Below, one piece after another: positions 24,786 to 31,349 of a DNA stretch of 40,656 bases. The notes beneath the pieces were generated by a model. It did no database searches. It was not told the DNA's origin and saw only the letters and a program-made list of their open reading frames with translations. The position numbers and the translations under genes are program-made. The stretch covers positions 1 through 40,656 of IMG/VR virus record IMGVR_UViG_3300044617_000810; one strand, given 5' to 3'. The DNA is from a virus. The first letter of the stretch is position 1; every line of letters starts with the position of its first letter.

Positions 24786-24811
24786 GTCGTCCTCCCGAAA
24801 CACGAGGACGA

Positions 24812-24840
24812 GAAATAAACGGAAATGTTTAATCAGTCAA
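24812..24840 (-). promoter_or_regulatory. Putative leftward early promoter
   Basis: Reverse strand TTGACT (24835-24840), 17 bases, then TATTTC (24812-24817). The layout mirrors the cro-side promoter (TTGACG, 17 bases, TATTTT). A transcript from about 24805 would reach the GTG at 24785 after a 20-base leader containing GGGAGG. The -35 box touches the operator-like site 24839-24856. Confidence 0.55.
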
Positions 24841-24856
24841 TACACAAAAGTATATT
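24827..24856. promoter_or_regulatory. Left operator region: 11-bp element plus AATACAC inverted site
   Basis: GTTTAATCAGT (24827-24837) is identical to 25519-25529. It is followed by AATACAC-AAAA-GTATATT (24839-24856), a 6-of-7 inverted repeat related to the perfect one at 25538-25557 but with a 4-base spacer. It starts right after the repressor stop (reverse strand) and overlaps the leftward -35 box, like an OL. Confidence 0.6.
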
Positions 24857-24857
24857 T

Positions 24858-25427
24858 TCAGAAAGACCGTTTTGGTTTAACAAAAGCAATGGGATAGGCA
24901 CGTTCCACAACCGCGTCTGGAATGGCTGGGCCGTTAAGACTGAGCAAATTAAAGGTTCCTGGGCGTGATCCCAGCTGCAGGCGTTTGAGAAAACACCGCC
25001 CGTCTGATAGTTGCAGATAACAGATATTGCCAATGAGCGATTCAATGGCGTGGAGCGTCTTCTCAATATAAATGATTTCGCCATCATCATATTTTGGCGA
25101 CATTGAATCGCCTCTGACTATCAGCGCAATGCCATTTAGCATGCCAGGCGGGGCCGGAACTTGCTCGATGCCATCGCCTTTTGCGTGATCGTCAATGGCA
25201 AACACTTCTGCGCCAGCTCCAATAAACCCAACAACTGGCACCGTTGCCTGTGTGTTGTCAGATAAGTTAAGAAGCTTTAGCATTGGCGCAAGATACTTAG
25301 AGTTGCGGACGTCGCCACTTTCAATGCGCTGCACGTCGGCTTGTTTGCAGCCCACCATTTCAGCAAGCTGCGCTTGCGTTAAATCACGCGCCAACCGGAT
25401 TTCTTTTACTTTTTTACCGATACCCAT
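24858..25427 (-). CDS. Lysogeny repressor, HTH plus LexA/S24 peptidase domain
   Basis: A 189-residue CI-like regulator. Residues 1-55 form an XRE-type helix-turn-helix (LTQAQLAEMVGCKQADVQRI). VVGFIGAGAEVF (about 65-76) has the Ala-Gly self-cleavage site. GDSMSP gives Ser108 and CFLKRL gives Lys148 as the catalytic pair, so RecA-stimulated autocleavage on DNA damage is expected. ATG 25427 is chosen; an upstream in-frame start would add four residues. It faces the cro-like gene across a 139-base control region and has an operator-like site after its stop. Confidence 0.9.
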   Translation of the reverse strand: MGIGKKVKEIRLARDLTQAQLAEMVGCKQADVQRIESGDVRNSKYLAPMLKLLNLSDNTQATVPVVGFIGAGAEVFAIDDHAKGDGIEQVPAPPGMLNGIALIVRGDSMSPKYDDGEIIYIEKTLHAIESLIGNICYLQLSDGRCFLKRLQLGSRPGTFNLLSLNGPAIPDAVVERAYPIAFVKPKRSF

Positions 25428-25466
25428 ATTGGTCAGCACCCAAGAAACGCGCAGTCGTCAGAAACA

Positions 25467-25488
25467 TATAACACAACGCCGTGTGATA
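25467..25488. promoter_or_regulatory. Operator-like inverted repeat in the repressor leader
   Basis: ACAC-N6-GTGT (25471-25484), extended outward by TAT/ATA with one mismatch. It has the same ACAC-N6-GTGT core as 25541-25554. It lies between a possible repressor -10 (TATATT on the reverse strand, 25499-25504) and the repressor ATG, where bound repressor could limit its own expression. Confidence 0.5.
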
Positions 25489-25518
25489 GGCTGCGCTTAA
25501 TATAGGGATCGATGATAC

Positions 25519-25559
25519 GTTTAATCAGTATTGACGCAATACACGTGAATGTGTATTTT
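25519..25559 (+). promoter_or_regulatory. cro-side promoter with embedded perfect operator
   Basis: TTGACG (25531-25536), a 17-base spacer, and TATTTT (25554-25559). A perfect 7-base inverted repeat AATACAC-N6-GTGTATT (25538-25557) fills the spacer and overlaps the -10. GTTTAATCAGT (25519-25529), repeated near the left operator, lies just upstream. Transcription would begin at about 25566-25567, at the ATG of the next gene. Confidence 0.7.
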
Positions 25560-25566
25560 CGTGCGG

Positions 25567-25776
25567 ATGAAGCGAAGTTCTCTTTTACAAGTTGCAATTC
25601 AGCAATTCGGTAGCCAATCAGCTTTAGCCTCTGCAATCGGTTTCAGTCAGCACGCTGTCTGGCATGCGCTGCAGCGGGGAAGCGTATCACCGCGGATGGC
25701 AGTGGCGATCGAGAAGGCGACCAAGGGCGCCGTCACCAAGGTTCAGCTCTGCCCAGATGTGTTTGGTGACGCATGA
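25567..25776 (+). CDS. Cro-like regulator (YdaS/Cro helix-turn-helix)
   Basis: A 69-residue DNA-binding protein: FGSQSALASAIGFSQHAVWH is a helix-turn-helix of the YdaS/Cro type, then a second helix SPRMAVAIEKATKG. It faces the repressor and would act as its antagonist at the same operators. The ATG at 25567 has no Shine-Dalgarno. It coincides with the expected transcription start, so the mRNA may be leaderless. An earlier in-frame start (25549) lies inside the operator. It is coupled to the next gene by ATGA. Confidence 0.82.
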   Translation: MKRSSLLQVAIQQFGSQSALASAIGFSQHAVWHALQRGSVSPRMAVAIEKATKGAVTKVQLCPDVFGDA

Positions 25777-26075
25777 CGCTTGAAGAGCTGATGAAGGCCA
25801 AACTGGATGGCACCTTCACGAAATTCACATCGGAAGGTCGGGTGAAGACCATCGACGTCGAGGTCGAATACATTCCGAAAAAATGCCGTGGCTGGAAAAA
25901 TCAATACCGCGACAGATCCGAGCGCATCGCTTGGACGCAAGCAGATGACGACTTTCTGCTGACGCTGCGCGAGCAAAAGACCGCGATCAAGTACATCGCA
26001 TACAAGATGGATCGAACGCCCAGCAGCGTGAAGAACCGGCTGGAAATTCTGCGCCGTGCGGTGAGGGCGGCGTGA
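25773..26075 (+). CDS. Small HTH (Myb/SANT-like) hypothetical protein
   Basis: A 100-residue protein with a basic N-terminal half and a C-terminal helix bundle (IAWTQADDDFLLTLREQKT, YIAYKMDRTPSSVKNRLEIL) that resembles a Myb/SANT-type DNA-binding domain. It may regulate the rightward early operon or bind replication sites; neither is shown. It is joined by ATGA to cro and by GTGA to the methyltransferase. Confidence 0.7.
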   Translation: MTLEELMKAKLDGTFTKFTSEGRVKTIDVEVEYIPKKCRGWKNQYRDRSERIAWTQADDDFLLTLREQKTAIKYIAYKMDRTPSSVKNRLEILRRAVRAA

Positions 26076-27553
26076 AGTATTTGTCAGTCTGTTCCGGCAT
26101 TGAAGCCGCATCGGTTGCCTGGCACCCATTGGGGTGGAAGCCGCTGGCGTTTTCCGAAATTGAGCCGTTCCCACGCGCCGTGTTGGCTCATCACTATCCG
26201 CATGTGCCGTGCCACGGCGACTTCACCGTGTTGCGTGATCAGCCGTGGATAGTCGATGCCGATGTGCTGGTCGGCGGTACGCCATGTCAAGCATTCAGCG
26301 TAGCGGGTCTTCGTAAATCGCTCAACGATGATCGCGGCAATCTTTCATTGGAATTTGTGAGGCTCGCAGATGCAATTGATGCTTTTCGATCTGGTGCAGG
26401 ACGAGAACCGGGTGTCATCGTCTGGGAAAACGTCCCAGGCGTCCTCTCCGTCAAAGACAACGCATTCGGATGCTTCCTTGCTGCCTTGGCGGGAGACGTT
26501 ACATCCATTGATCCGCCGCGAGGCAAATGGAGTAACGCGGGTGTGGTTGATGGACCCCAAAGGAAAGTGGCCTGGCGCATCCTTGACGCCCAATATTTCG
26601 GACTGGCCCAACGACGCCGCCGTGTGTTCGTTGTCGCAAGTGCTCGAGCGGGGTTCGATCCCGCAGCGGTTCTTCTTGAGTTCGAAGGCGTGCGCCGGGA
26701 TACTCCGCCGCGCAGAGAAAAGGGGCAAGCAGCTTCCGGCGGCGCTACAAGCCGCACTGGAGAGCGTAGCCATTGGGACGGAGTAGAGCACCCGCACCCT
26801 ACACTGAACCAGAGTGCCAAGGCCAGCGGCGGCGTTGGCGCTTCCAATCAGGAACTATTCTCGCAGCGCGGGGCGTACTTGGTTCAAGAGCCCGTCATCA
26901 TGTCAAGCGGCCAAGCCAACGCAGAAATCAGGACGGACGGCGGCGCTCCGGTGCTGACTTGTCTTCATGAGGCACCAATTATAGCGGGTGCCTTACTCGC
27001 AGGTGGACACACTAACAATCCTCTTGATGAGACGCTCGTCACCCACTCCCTCCGCCCCGAAGGCTTCGACGCCAGCGAGGACGGCACGGGGCGCGGCACG
27101 CCGCTGGTGCCGGTGGCCTTCCACCCAACGCAAGACCCTATCAGCAGCACGGACGGCAGCACGCATGCGCTGGGATGCGGGTCGAAGGGCGGTCAGGCAA
27201 GTGTGGCGATCGCAGAACCATATACCATTGCCATTCGTGGCCGCGGCGATACGCACAATTTGGAGGCTCGGCAGGACGGCACAGCCAATGCGCTACTCAC
27301 TCCAAATGGGGGGCGCGGCGGAATTGGTGTCGGTGCGGTGGCTGCCGGCATGGCCGTGCGCCGTTTGACACCCACAGAGTGCGAGCGGCTGCAGGGCTTC
27401 CCTGACGGATACACGCTGATCCCGTGGAAGAAGAAGCCCGCCTCCGAGTGCCCTGACGGCCCACGCTACAAGGCGCTCGGCAACAGCATGGCCGTGCCGG
27501 TCATGCGCTGGATCGGCAAACGGATCAGCCAATATCTGAGGGGCGAGATATGA
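26072..27553 (+). CDS. C5 cytosine DNA methyltransferase
   Basis: A 493-residue enzyme methylating cytosine at C5. SAM-binding motif I (SVCSGIEAASVAW, 5-17) is followed by catalytic GGTPCQAFSVAG (Cys72), the ENV motif (119-121) and QRRRRVFVVAS (180-190). A variable target-recognition region spans about 200-430, then RLTPTECERLQGFPDGY and ALGNSMAVPVMRWIG. The start is GTG, overlapping the previous stop (GTGA). No cognate restriction enzyme is evident, so it is probably a protective or epigenetic solitary methyltransferase. Codons 100-238 also carry a second open frame (26370-26786). Confidence 0.93.
   Translation: MKYLSVCSGIEAASVAWHPLGWKPLAFSEIEPFPRAVLAHHYPHVPCHGDFTVLRDQPWIVDADVLVGGTPCQAFSVAGLRKSLNDDRGNLSLEFVRLADAIDAFRSGAGREPGVIVWENVPGVLSVKDNAFGCFLAALAGDVTSIDPPRGKWSNAGVVDGPQRKVAWRILDAQYFGLAQRRRRVFVVASARAGFDPAAVLLEFEGVRRDTPPRREKGQAASGGATSRTGERSHWDGVEHPHPTLNQSAKASGGVGASNQELFSQRGAYLVQEPVIMSSGQANAEIRTDGGAPVLTCLHEAPIIAGALLAGGHTNNPLDETLVTHSLRPEGFDASEDGTGRGTPLVPVAFHPTQDPISSTDGSTHALGCGSKGGQASVAIAEPYTIAIRGRGDTHNLEARQDGTANALLTPNGGRGGIGVGAVAAGMAVRRLTPTECERLQGFPDGYTLIPWKKKPASECPDGPRYKALGNSMAVPVMRWIGKRISQYLRGEI
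26370..26786 (+). CDS. Second open frame inside the methyltransferase gene (possible dual coding)
   Basis: A 138-codon frame one base out of register with the methyltransferase. It starts with ATG at 26370, preceded by GAGG seven bases upstream (26359-26362), a proper ribosome site inside another gene. The product begins MQLMLFDLVQDENRVSSSGK, contains WPNDAAVCSLSQVLERGSIP and LSSKACAGILRRAEKRGK, and has unbiased composition, unlike a usual shadow frame. I recall this C-terminal pattern in phage proteins linked to cytosine methyltransferases (no search done). It may be a real overprinted gene or a passive image of conserved methyltransferase codons. Confidence 0.5.
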   Translation: MQLMLFDLVQDENRVSSSGKTSQASSPSKTTHSDASLLPWRETLHPLIRREANGVTRVWLMDPKGKWPGASLTPNISDWPNDAAVCSLSQVLERGSIPQRFFLSSKACAGILRRAEKRGKQLPAALQAALESVAIGTE

Positions 27554-29700
27554 GCATGACGGATGCAGCTGAAATACTGCGCTCCAATCGCGGTGACATG
27601 CGCAAGCACCTCGAGCTGCAGTTCGCGCGTGCAAACGATTACGACGATGGCTTGATTGAGATCGCCGTCAACACCGGACGCGGGTGGCTGGGGCAGCTTT
27701 TTACGATCGACGCCATTGACGAGGCGGTTGATTACGCCGCCTCGAAGAACGAGGCCGGGTGCAACACCTACGTCGGCGTGGCGCTGCGAGATCCAGATAC
27801 CGCACCATTCGGTCGTGCGAGCGACGCTGATCACTATGCGACGACGGTGGTGGGTGGCGATCTGGACACTGCAGCAGCGTCTGCAGCGGCAATCGAAAGG
27901 ACGAGGCACCTGCCTCCGACCTATGTCGTATGCACCGGCCAGCACCCGCACGTCAGGCTGCAGCCGTTCTGGCGATTGGACGAGCCGATCACAGATCAGG
28001 AACAGCACCGGCAACTCTTCGCCGGCATCGCTGACATGCTCGATGGCGACCGGGCGGTCATCAATCCAGGCCGCATCATGAGGCTGGCGGGATCGATCGC
28101 GTGGCCAACCAAAGAAGGCCGCGTACCTGAGTTGACGAAGCTTTTCCCGGTGAAGGACGAGGCCAGAGCATATTCTGTCGAGGCGATCGCAAGAGCATAC
28201 CCCAATCAGTCGCGCGTCACGGCATTCGATCCGGCACACAAGAACGAGCCCATCGAAAGGGTTGGTGCCAAGAACGGCTTGGGTTTGGACACGGGCGTCA
28301 TTGACGATGGTCGCGAGAAGTACATGCGCGACACCATCCTGGCGGTGATGATCCAGTGGATTGGTGAAACGGGTGCGGCGCCGACCGATCAGGAGCTGTT
28401 TGACGCCGCGTGGCCGCAATACTCAGCGAAGGTTGACCTGTCCCGACCGGGCCGGGGTCAAGAGGAAATGGTGCGGAAGATCCGTAGTACTTTGCGCCGC
28501 TTTGACCGCGGCCAGCTTAAAGGTCTGCCAGACATGGATGCTGCGGCTGCGAGATATAAGACAAAGCAAAAGCTGGAGCGCACGATGCCGGCAGCGGTCG
28601 AGCCCAAGACGCACAAGGGGCAACTGTTCCTCCGCGCCAAGTTCTTCGCCGCCAACTGGCAGCCGGCTGAGTATCTGGTGGATGGCATACTGCAGCGCGG
28701 ATACTGCTACAGCCTCACCAGTCCGACAGGTCATGGCAAGACGAGCGTCATCCTGAACCTGGCGGCGTCGATCGGCACGGGCAGGAATTTTGCCGGGGCC
28801 GAGACGCTGAAGGGCAGGGTGGGGTACTTTGCCGCCGAGAACCCGAACGACATCCAGGCGCGCTGGATCGGCATGATGGAGGCGATGGGGTTCGATGACG
28901 CCGACGTCTGGTTCTGCCCGTTCACGATCGACCTATCCACCAGCTTCGACCAGATCAAAAGCGAGGTGGAGGCAGCAGGTGGATTTGATCTGATTGTGGT
29001 TGACACCAGCCAGGCGTTCTTTGGTGGCGAGGACGAGAACTCAAACACCCAGATGGTCGCCCACGCCAAGGCCATGCGCAGGCTCACGCAGCTGCCTGGA
29101 AACCCGTGCGTGATCATCCTGACGCACCCGGTCAAGAACCCGTCCAAGGATAACCTGCTGCCGCGTGGCGGGGGTGGCTTTCTGGCCGAGGTGGACGGCA
29201 ACCTGACCATCTGGAACGACAGCGACAACATCGTCCTGCATCATCAGGGGAAGTTTCGGGGAGCCGGTTTTGCTCCGGTGAATTTCGTGCTGAAGCCGGT
29301 GCAGCCAAAAGTGCTGAAGGACGCCAAGGGCAGGCAGATACCTACGGTTGTGGCTGAGCATGTCAGCGAGGAAATTTACAAACGCCAGCTGATCGACAAC
29401 GCCACCGACCAGGACAAGGTCATGATCCTGATCCTGAGCCGGAAGGGCGACATCACTTATGCCGACGTTGCCACCCTCAATGGTTGGGTCAGCCCGTTGG
29501 GTGTTCCGAACAAGGCCAAGGTCGCTCGCCACGTCCAGCAGCTCAAGGACGCCAAGCTGGTCGTCGTCAAGAGGAACGGAAAGCTGGCCCTGACCAAAGC
29601 CGGCAAGGCCGAGATCGGACCAAAGGCGAGGGCAATGGGCGTGTCTGGCGCCGGTCTGGATGACGCCGAAGAGAGCGATCTGGAGGCCGATTTTGGGTGA
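27550..29700 (+). CDS. Primase-helicase (RepB-like primase plus RepA/AAA_25-like ATPase)
   Basis: A 716-residue replication protein. The N-terminal half (about 1-230) has GGDLDT, YVVCTGQHPHVRLQPFW and IMRLAGSIAWPTK, as in RepB/archaeo-eukaryotic-type primases. The C-terminal half has Walker A (SPTGHGKT, about 390-397), Walker B (FDLIVVDTSQAFF, about 478-490) and an RGGGGFLAEVDG loop, as in RepA-like hexameric helicases. A winged-helix-like end follows. It would open and prime the origin; the iteron array begins nine bases after its stop. It starts with ATGA overlapping the methyltransferase. Confidence 0.88.
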   Translation: MSMTDAAEILRSNRGDMRKHLELQFARANDYDDGLIEIAVNTGRGWLGQLFTIDAIDEAVDYAASKNEAGCNTYVGVALRDPDTAPFGRASDADHYATTVVGGDLDTAAASAAAIERTRHLPPTYVVCTGQHPHVRLQPFWRLDEPITDQEQHRQLFAGIADMLDGDRAVINPGRIMRLAGSIAWPTKEGRVPELTKLFPVKDEARAYSVEAIARAYPNQSRVTAFDPAHKNEPIERVGAKNGLGLDTGVIDDGREKYMRDTILAVMIQWIGETGAAPTDQELFDAAWPQYSAKVDLSRPGRGQEEMVRKIRSTLRRFDRGQLKGLPDMDAAAARYKTKQKLERTMPAAVEPKTHKGQLFLRAKFFAANWQPAEYLVDGILQRGYCYSLTSPTGHGKTSVILNLAASIGTGRNFAGAETLKGRVGYFAAENPNDIQARWIGMMEAMGFDDADVWFCPFTIDLSTSFDQIKSEVEAAGGFDLIVVDTSQAFFGGEDENSNTQMVAHAKAMRRLTQLPGNPCVIILTHPVKNPSKDNLLPRGGGGFLAEVDGNLTIWNDSDNIVLHHQGKFRGAGFAPVNFVLKPVQPKVLKDAKGRQIPTVVAEHVSEEIYKRQLIDNATDQDKVMILILSRKGDITYADVATLNGWVSPLGVPNKAKVARHVQQLKDAKLVVVKRNGKLALTKAGKAEIGPKARAMGVSGAGLDDAEESDLEADFG

Positions 29701-29719
29701 GAAAAAAGTGAAACGCTGG

Positions 29720-29755
29720 AGTGAAACGCTGACCCCCTTTGCGTTTCACTTTTTG
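29720..29755 (+). terminator. Hairpin with U-tract after the primase-helicase, made of iterons
   Basis: AGTGAAACGC (29720-29729) pairs perfectly with GCGTTTCACT (29741-29750) across an 11-base loop. TTTT follows, giving a rho-independent-like terminator. The stem arms are a direct and an inverted iteron. It would end the rightward early transcript in front of the origin core. Confidence 0.6.
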
Positions 29756-29844
29756 GGCTGAAACGATTTTGAAACGATCGTGAAACGCTACCTCATGCAA
29801 GTAATTGAAATAAATAGAAAAACGCCTGAAACGCTTGCTGAAAC

Positions 29845-29864
29845 GCACCTGAAACGGTGCTTTT
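29845..29864 (+). terminator. Second short hairpin within the origin region
   Basis: GCACC (29845-29849) pairs with GGTGC (29856-29860) around TGAAAC, followed by TTTT. The same left arm can instead pair with GCACCCGTTTCAGG downstream (about 29869-29882), giving a longer stem with one bulge. The two folds are mutually exclusive, so this may act in origin opening or transcription control. Confidence 0.4.
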
Positions 29865-29925
29865 CTGAGCACCCGTTTCAGGCGGTGAAACGATTTTCCC
29901 TTTTCTACTATGAAACGGTGCAAAA

Positions 29926-30321
29926 ATGACAAGTTCGAAGACTGCCGACGTGGCGAAGCAGGCGACCGCCGAAATGGACGCCACGATCCAGTTGCTGGAG
30001 AAGGCGACCAGGTTGGCGACGGACATGCGCCGCGATCTGGTGGCTGCACAATCTATGCGCGAGCTGGACAAGGTGGTGCAAAAGGCGTGGAAGCGTGACC
30101 CGGTGGCTTACGGGTCGATGATGGCGGCGCAGGTGCTGGCGATCCAAGAAACCGAGTTCGACGCCTCGCTGCTGTTTGCGCTGATCTATGCGCTGGAGCG
30201 GCTGCCCATGATCGCCGGGTGGCTGGAAGAGCGCGAGGAATTGGTGGCGTCGGTAAGAGACACGCAAGACTTGCAGAGGCTGATCGCGCTCATGGCGGCA
30301 CCGAAAGGGGTGGCCAATTGA
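29926..30321 (+). CDS. Hypothetical helical protein (131 aa)
   Basis: A helical protein, MTSSKTADVAKQATAEMDAT followed by long amphipathic helices (IQLLEKATRLATDMRRDLVA, LLFALIYALERLPMIAGWL). It is the first gene after the origin region. No family is recognised; it could be an initiator accessory or a small packaging factor. The last iteron lies nine bases before its ATG, which means transcription of this gene would be affected by an origin-bound protein. It ends in a TTGA overlap with the next gene. Confidence 0.65.
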   Translation: MTSSKTADVAKQATAEMDATIQLLEKATRLATDMRRDLVAAQSMRELDKVVQKAWKRDPVAYGSMMAAQVLAIQETEFDASLLFALIYALERLPMIAGWLEEREELVASVRDTQDLQRLIALMAAPKGVAN

Positions 30322-30866
30322 AGTCACGGTCACAAATCGCGGTTGAGGCGCTTGACGAAGTGGCGGGGCAGATGGAGCGGAAGTGGGGCGTCGGACGCCT
30401 GCCGCGGCTTGTGGGGGTGGATCTGGCCGAGAAGTTCTATCGCCAGGCTGAATTGCTTGATCAGGCGCTAAAGGACGAGGCGACGGGCGGCTCGATGGCC
30501 AATGTGGAATATCATGCTGGAAGAATGGTCAATGCGTGGATGGCCCTAAATGCGGCTGCGGAGGCCGCTGGGGCCGTTCCTGCGTCTGGCAAGTACTTGA
30601 CAGCCCGAATGGCAGATGGCCGTTCCTTGGTCATTTGTGTGGATTCTGAGGCCGTTGGGGTTTGGCACGCCGAGAACAAGGGCAGCGCGGCGGCTGTCTG
30701 GACGATGGATGAGGTGGCAAAAATGCTTGAGGGGTTCGACCTCGTGAACCGGACTAAGCACCTGTTTGAAGGCGCCACAATTACTGACTTTCGCGCAAGT
30801 GCCTCATTTAATTGGAAGAAAGGCGACGATCTGCCGCCTGAAATGTTGCTGGCTTTTGCTGGATGA
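30318..30866 (+). CDS. Hypothetical 182-aa protein with TTG start
   Basis: The probable start is TTG at 30318, overlapping the previous stop as TTGA, with AAAGGGG about seven bases upstream. A longer frame upstream lies wholly inside the preceding gene. The product begins with Met at TTG, then KSRSQIAVEALDEVAGQMER, and includes a beta-rich C-terminal part (RSLVICVDSEAVGVWHAENK, AVWTMDEVAKMLEGFDL). No family is recognised. Use of TTG in a coupled junction recurs at the portal gene. Confidence 0.65.
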   Translation: MKSRSQIAVEALDEVAGQMERKWGVGRLPRLVGVDLAEKFYRQAELLDQALKDEATGGSMANVEYHAGRMVNAWMALNAAAEAAGAVPASGKYLTARMADGRSLVICVDSEAVGVWHAENKGSAAAVWTMDEVAKMLEGFDLVNRTKHLFEGATITDFRASASFNWKKGDDLPPEMLLAFAG

Positions 30867-30875
30867 CCTGTCGTA

Positions 30876-30906
30876 AAATGATGTAATCACCTCAACAAAT
30901 GATGTA
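30876..30906 (+). repeat. AAATGATGTA direct repeat, 21-bp period, before the small-terminase-like gene
   Basis: AAATGATGTA occurs at 30876-30885 and 30897-30906, exactly 21 bases apart (two helical turns), in the 51-base gap before the packaging genes. It could be a binding site for a late regulator. No clear -35/-10 pair is seen around it. Confidence 0.45.
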
Positions 30907-30917
30907 TTGCCTAAAAA

Positions 30918-31295
30918 ATGCCTAAACGACCAATCCATCCAAACACACTCGCCGCGCTTCGCCCAGCAAAACCTGGCGAGGTGCGCAACCCGACAGGTCG
31001 CCCGAAAACGCCGCCTGACGTGAAGCAGGCGCTCCAGGCGATGCTGCCGCAAGCAGTAACGCGACTGGGCGAGCTGCTGATGTCCAACAACGAGAAGATC
31101 GCGCTCGCGGCAACGCAGGTCGTGCTCGATCGCAACCTGGGCAAAGCGGTGGCGACCAAGATCGACGTGAAGGCCGACCTTGGCGCTATGCACCTGCAAC
31201 TGCTCGAGGACATCAGGGCGCGCCGGCAAGAGCGGCTCGGCGGGCAGATCGTGGATGTGACGCCGAACGAGAATAAAGACGAAGAGGGGGCTTGA
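30918..31295 (+). CDS. Small terminase-like / DUF5681-like DNA-binding protein
   Basis: A 125-residue protein. AKPGEVRNPTGRPKTPPDVK is a DUF5681-type opening with a GRPK DNA-contact motif; a helical body follows (NEKIALAATQVVLDRNLGKA) and an acidic tail. Being the first gene of the packaging block, upstream of the large terminase, it is the best candidate for the small terminase subunit that recognises phage DNA. The serine recombinase and an HNH gene separate it from the large subunit, which is unusual. Confidence 0.6.
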   Translation: MPKRPIHPNTLAALRPAKPGEVRNPTGRPKTPPDVKQALQAMLPQAVTRLGELLMSNNEKIALAATQVVLDRNLGKAVATKIDVKADLGAMHLQLLEDIRARRQERLGGQIVDVTPNENKDEEGA

Positions 31296-31349
31296 ACCTA
31301 TCCATCTGTTCGCTTATCTGAAGAGCAGAAAACACGGAGAGTGTTCAAC

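Larger units (their letters stand above)
29709..29917 (+). other. TGAAACG iteron array, candidate replication origin
   Basis: Ten direct copies of TGAAACG start at 29709, 29722, 29759, 29770, 29781, 29827, 29839, 29850, 29886 and 29911. Two inverted copies lie at 29742-29748 and 29874-29880. Many are 11-13 bases apart, about one helical turn. The block is non-coding, AT-rich around 29788-29826, and directly follows the primase-helicase gene. Plasmid-like and lambdoid origins have such initiator-binding repeats. The initiator is unknown; the primase-helicase or the small DNA-binding protein at 25773 are candidates. Confidence 0.75.

Noticed and set aside
27466-28419. 317-codon reverse-strand frame under the primase-helicase
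   Set aside because: It lies wholly opposite a strongly supported gene, is Arg/Val/Leu-biased as expected for an antisense image of GC-rich DNA, and has no recognisable motif.
29709-29917. CRISPR-like array
   Set aside because: The repeated unit is only seven bases with irregular 4-39 base gaps and both orientations, which fits iterons and not a CRISPR array.
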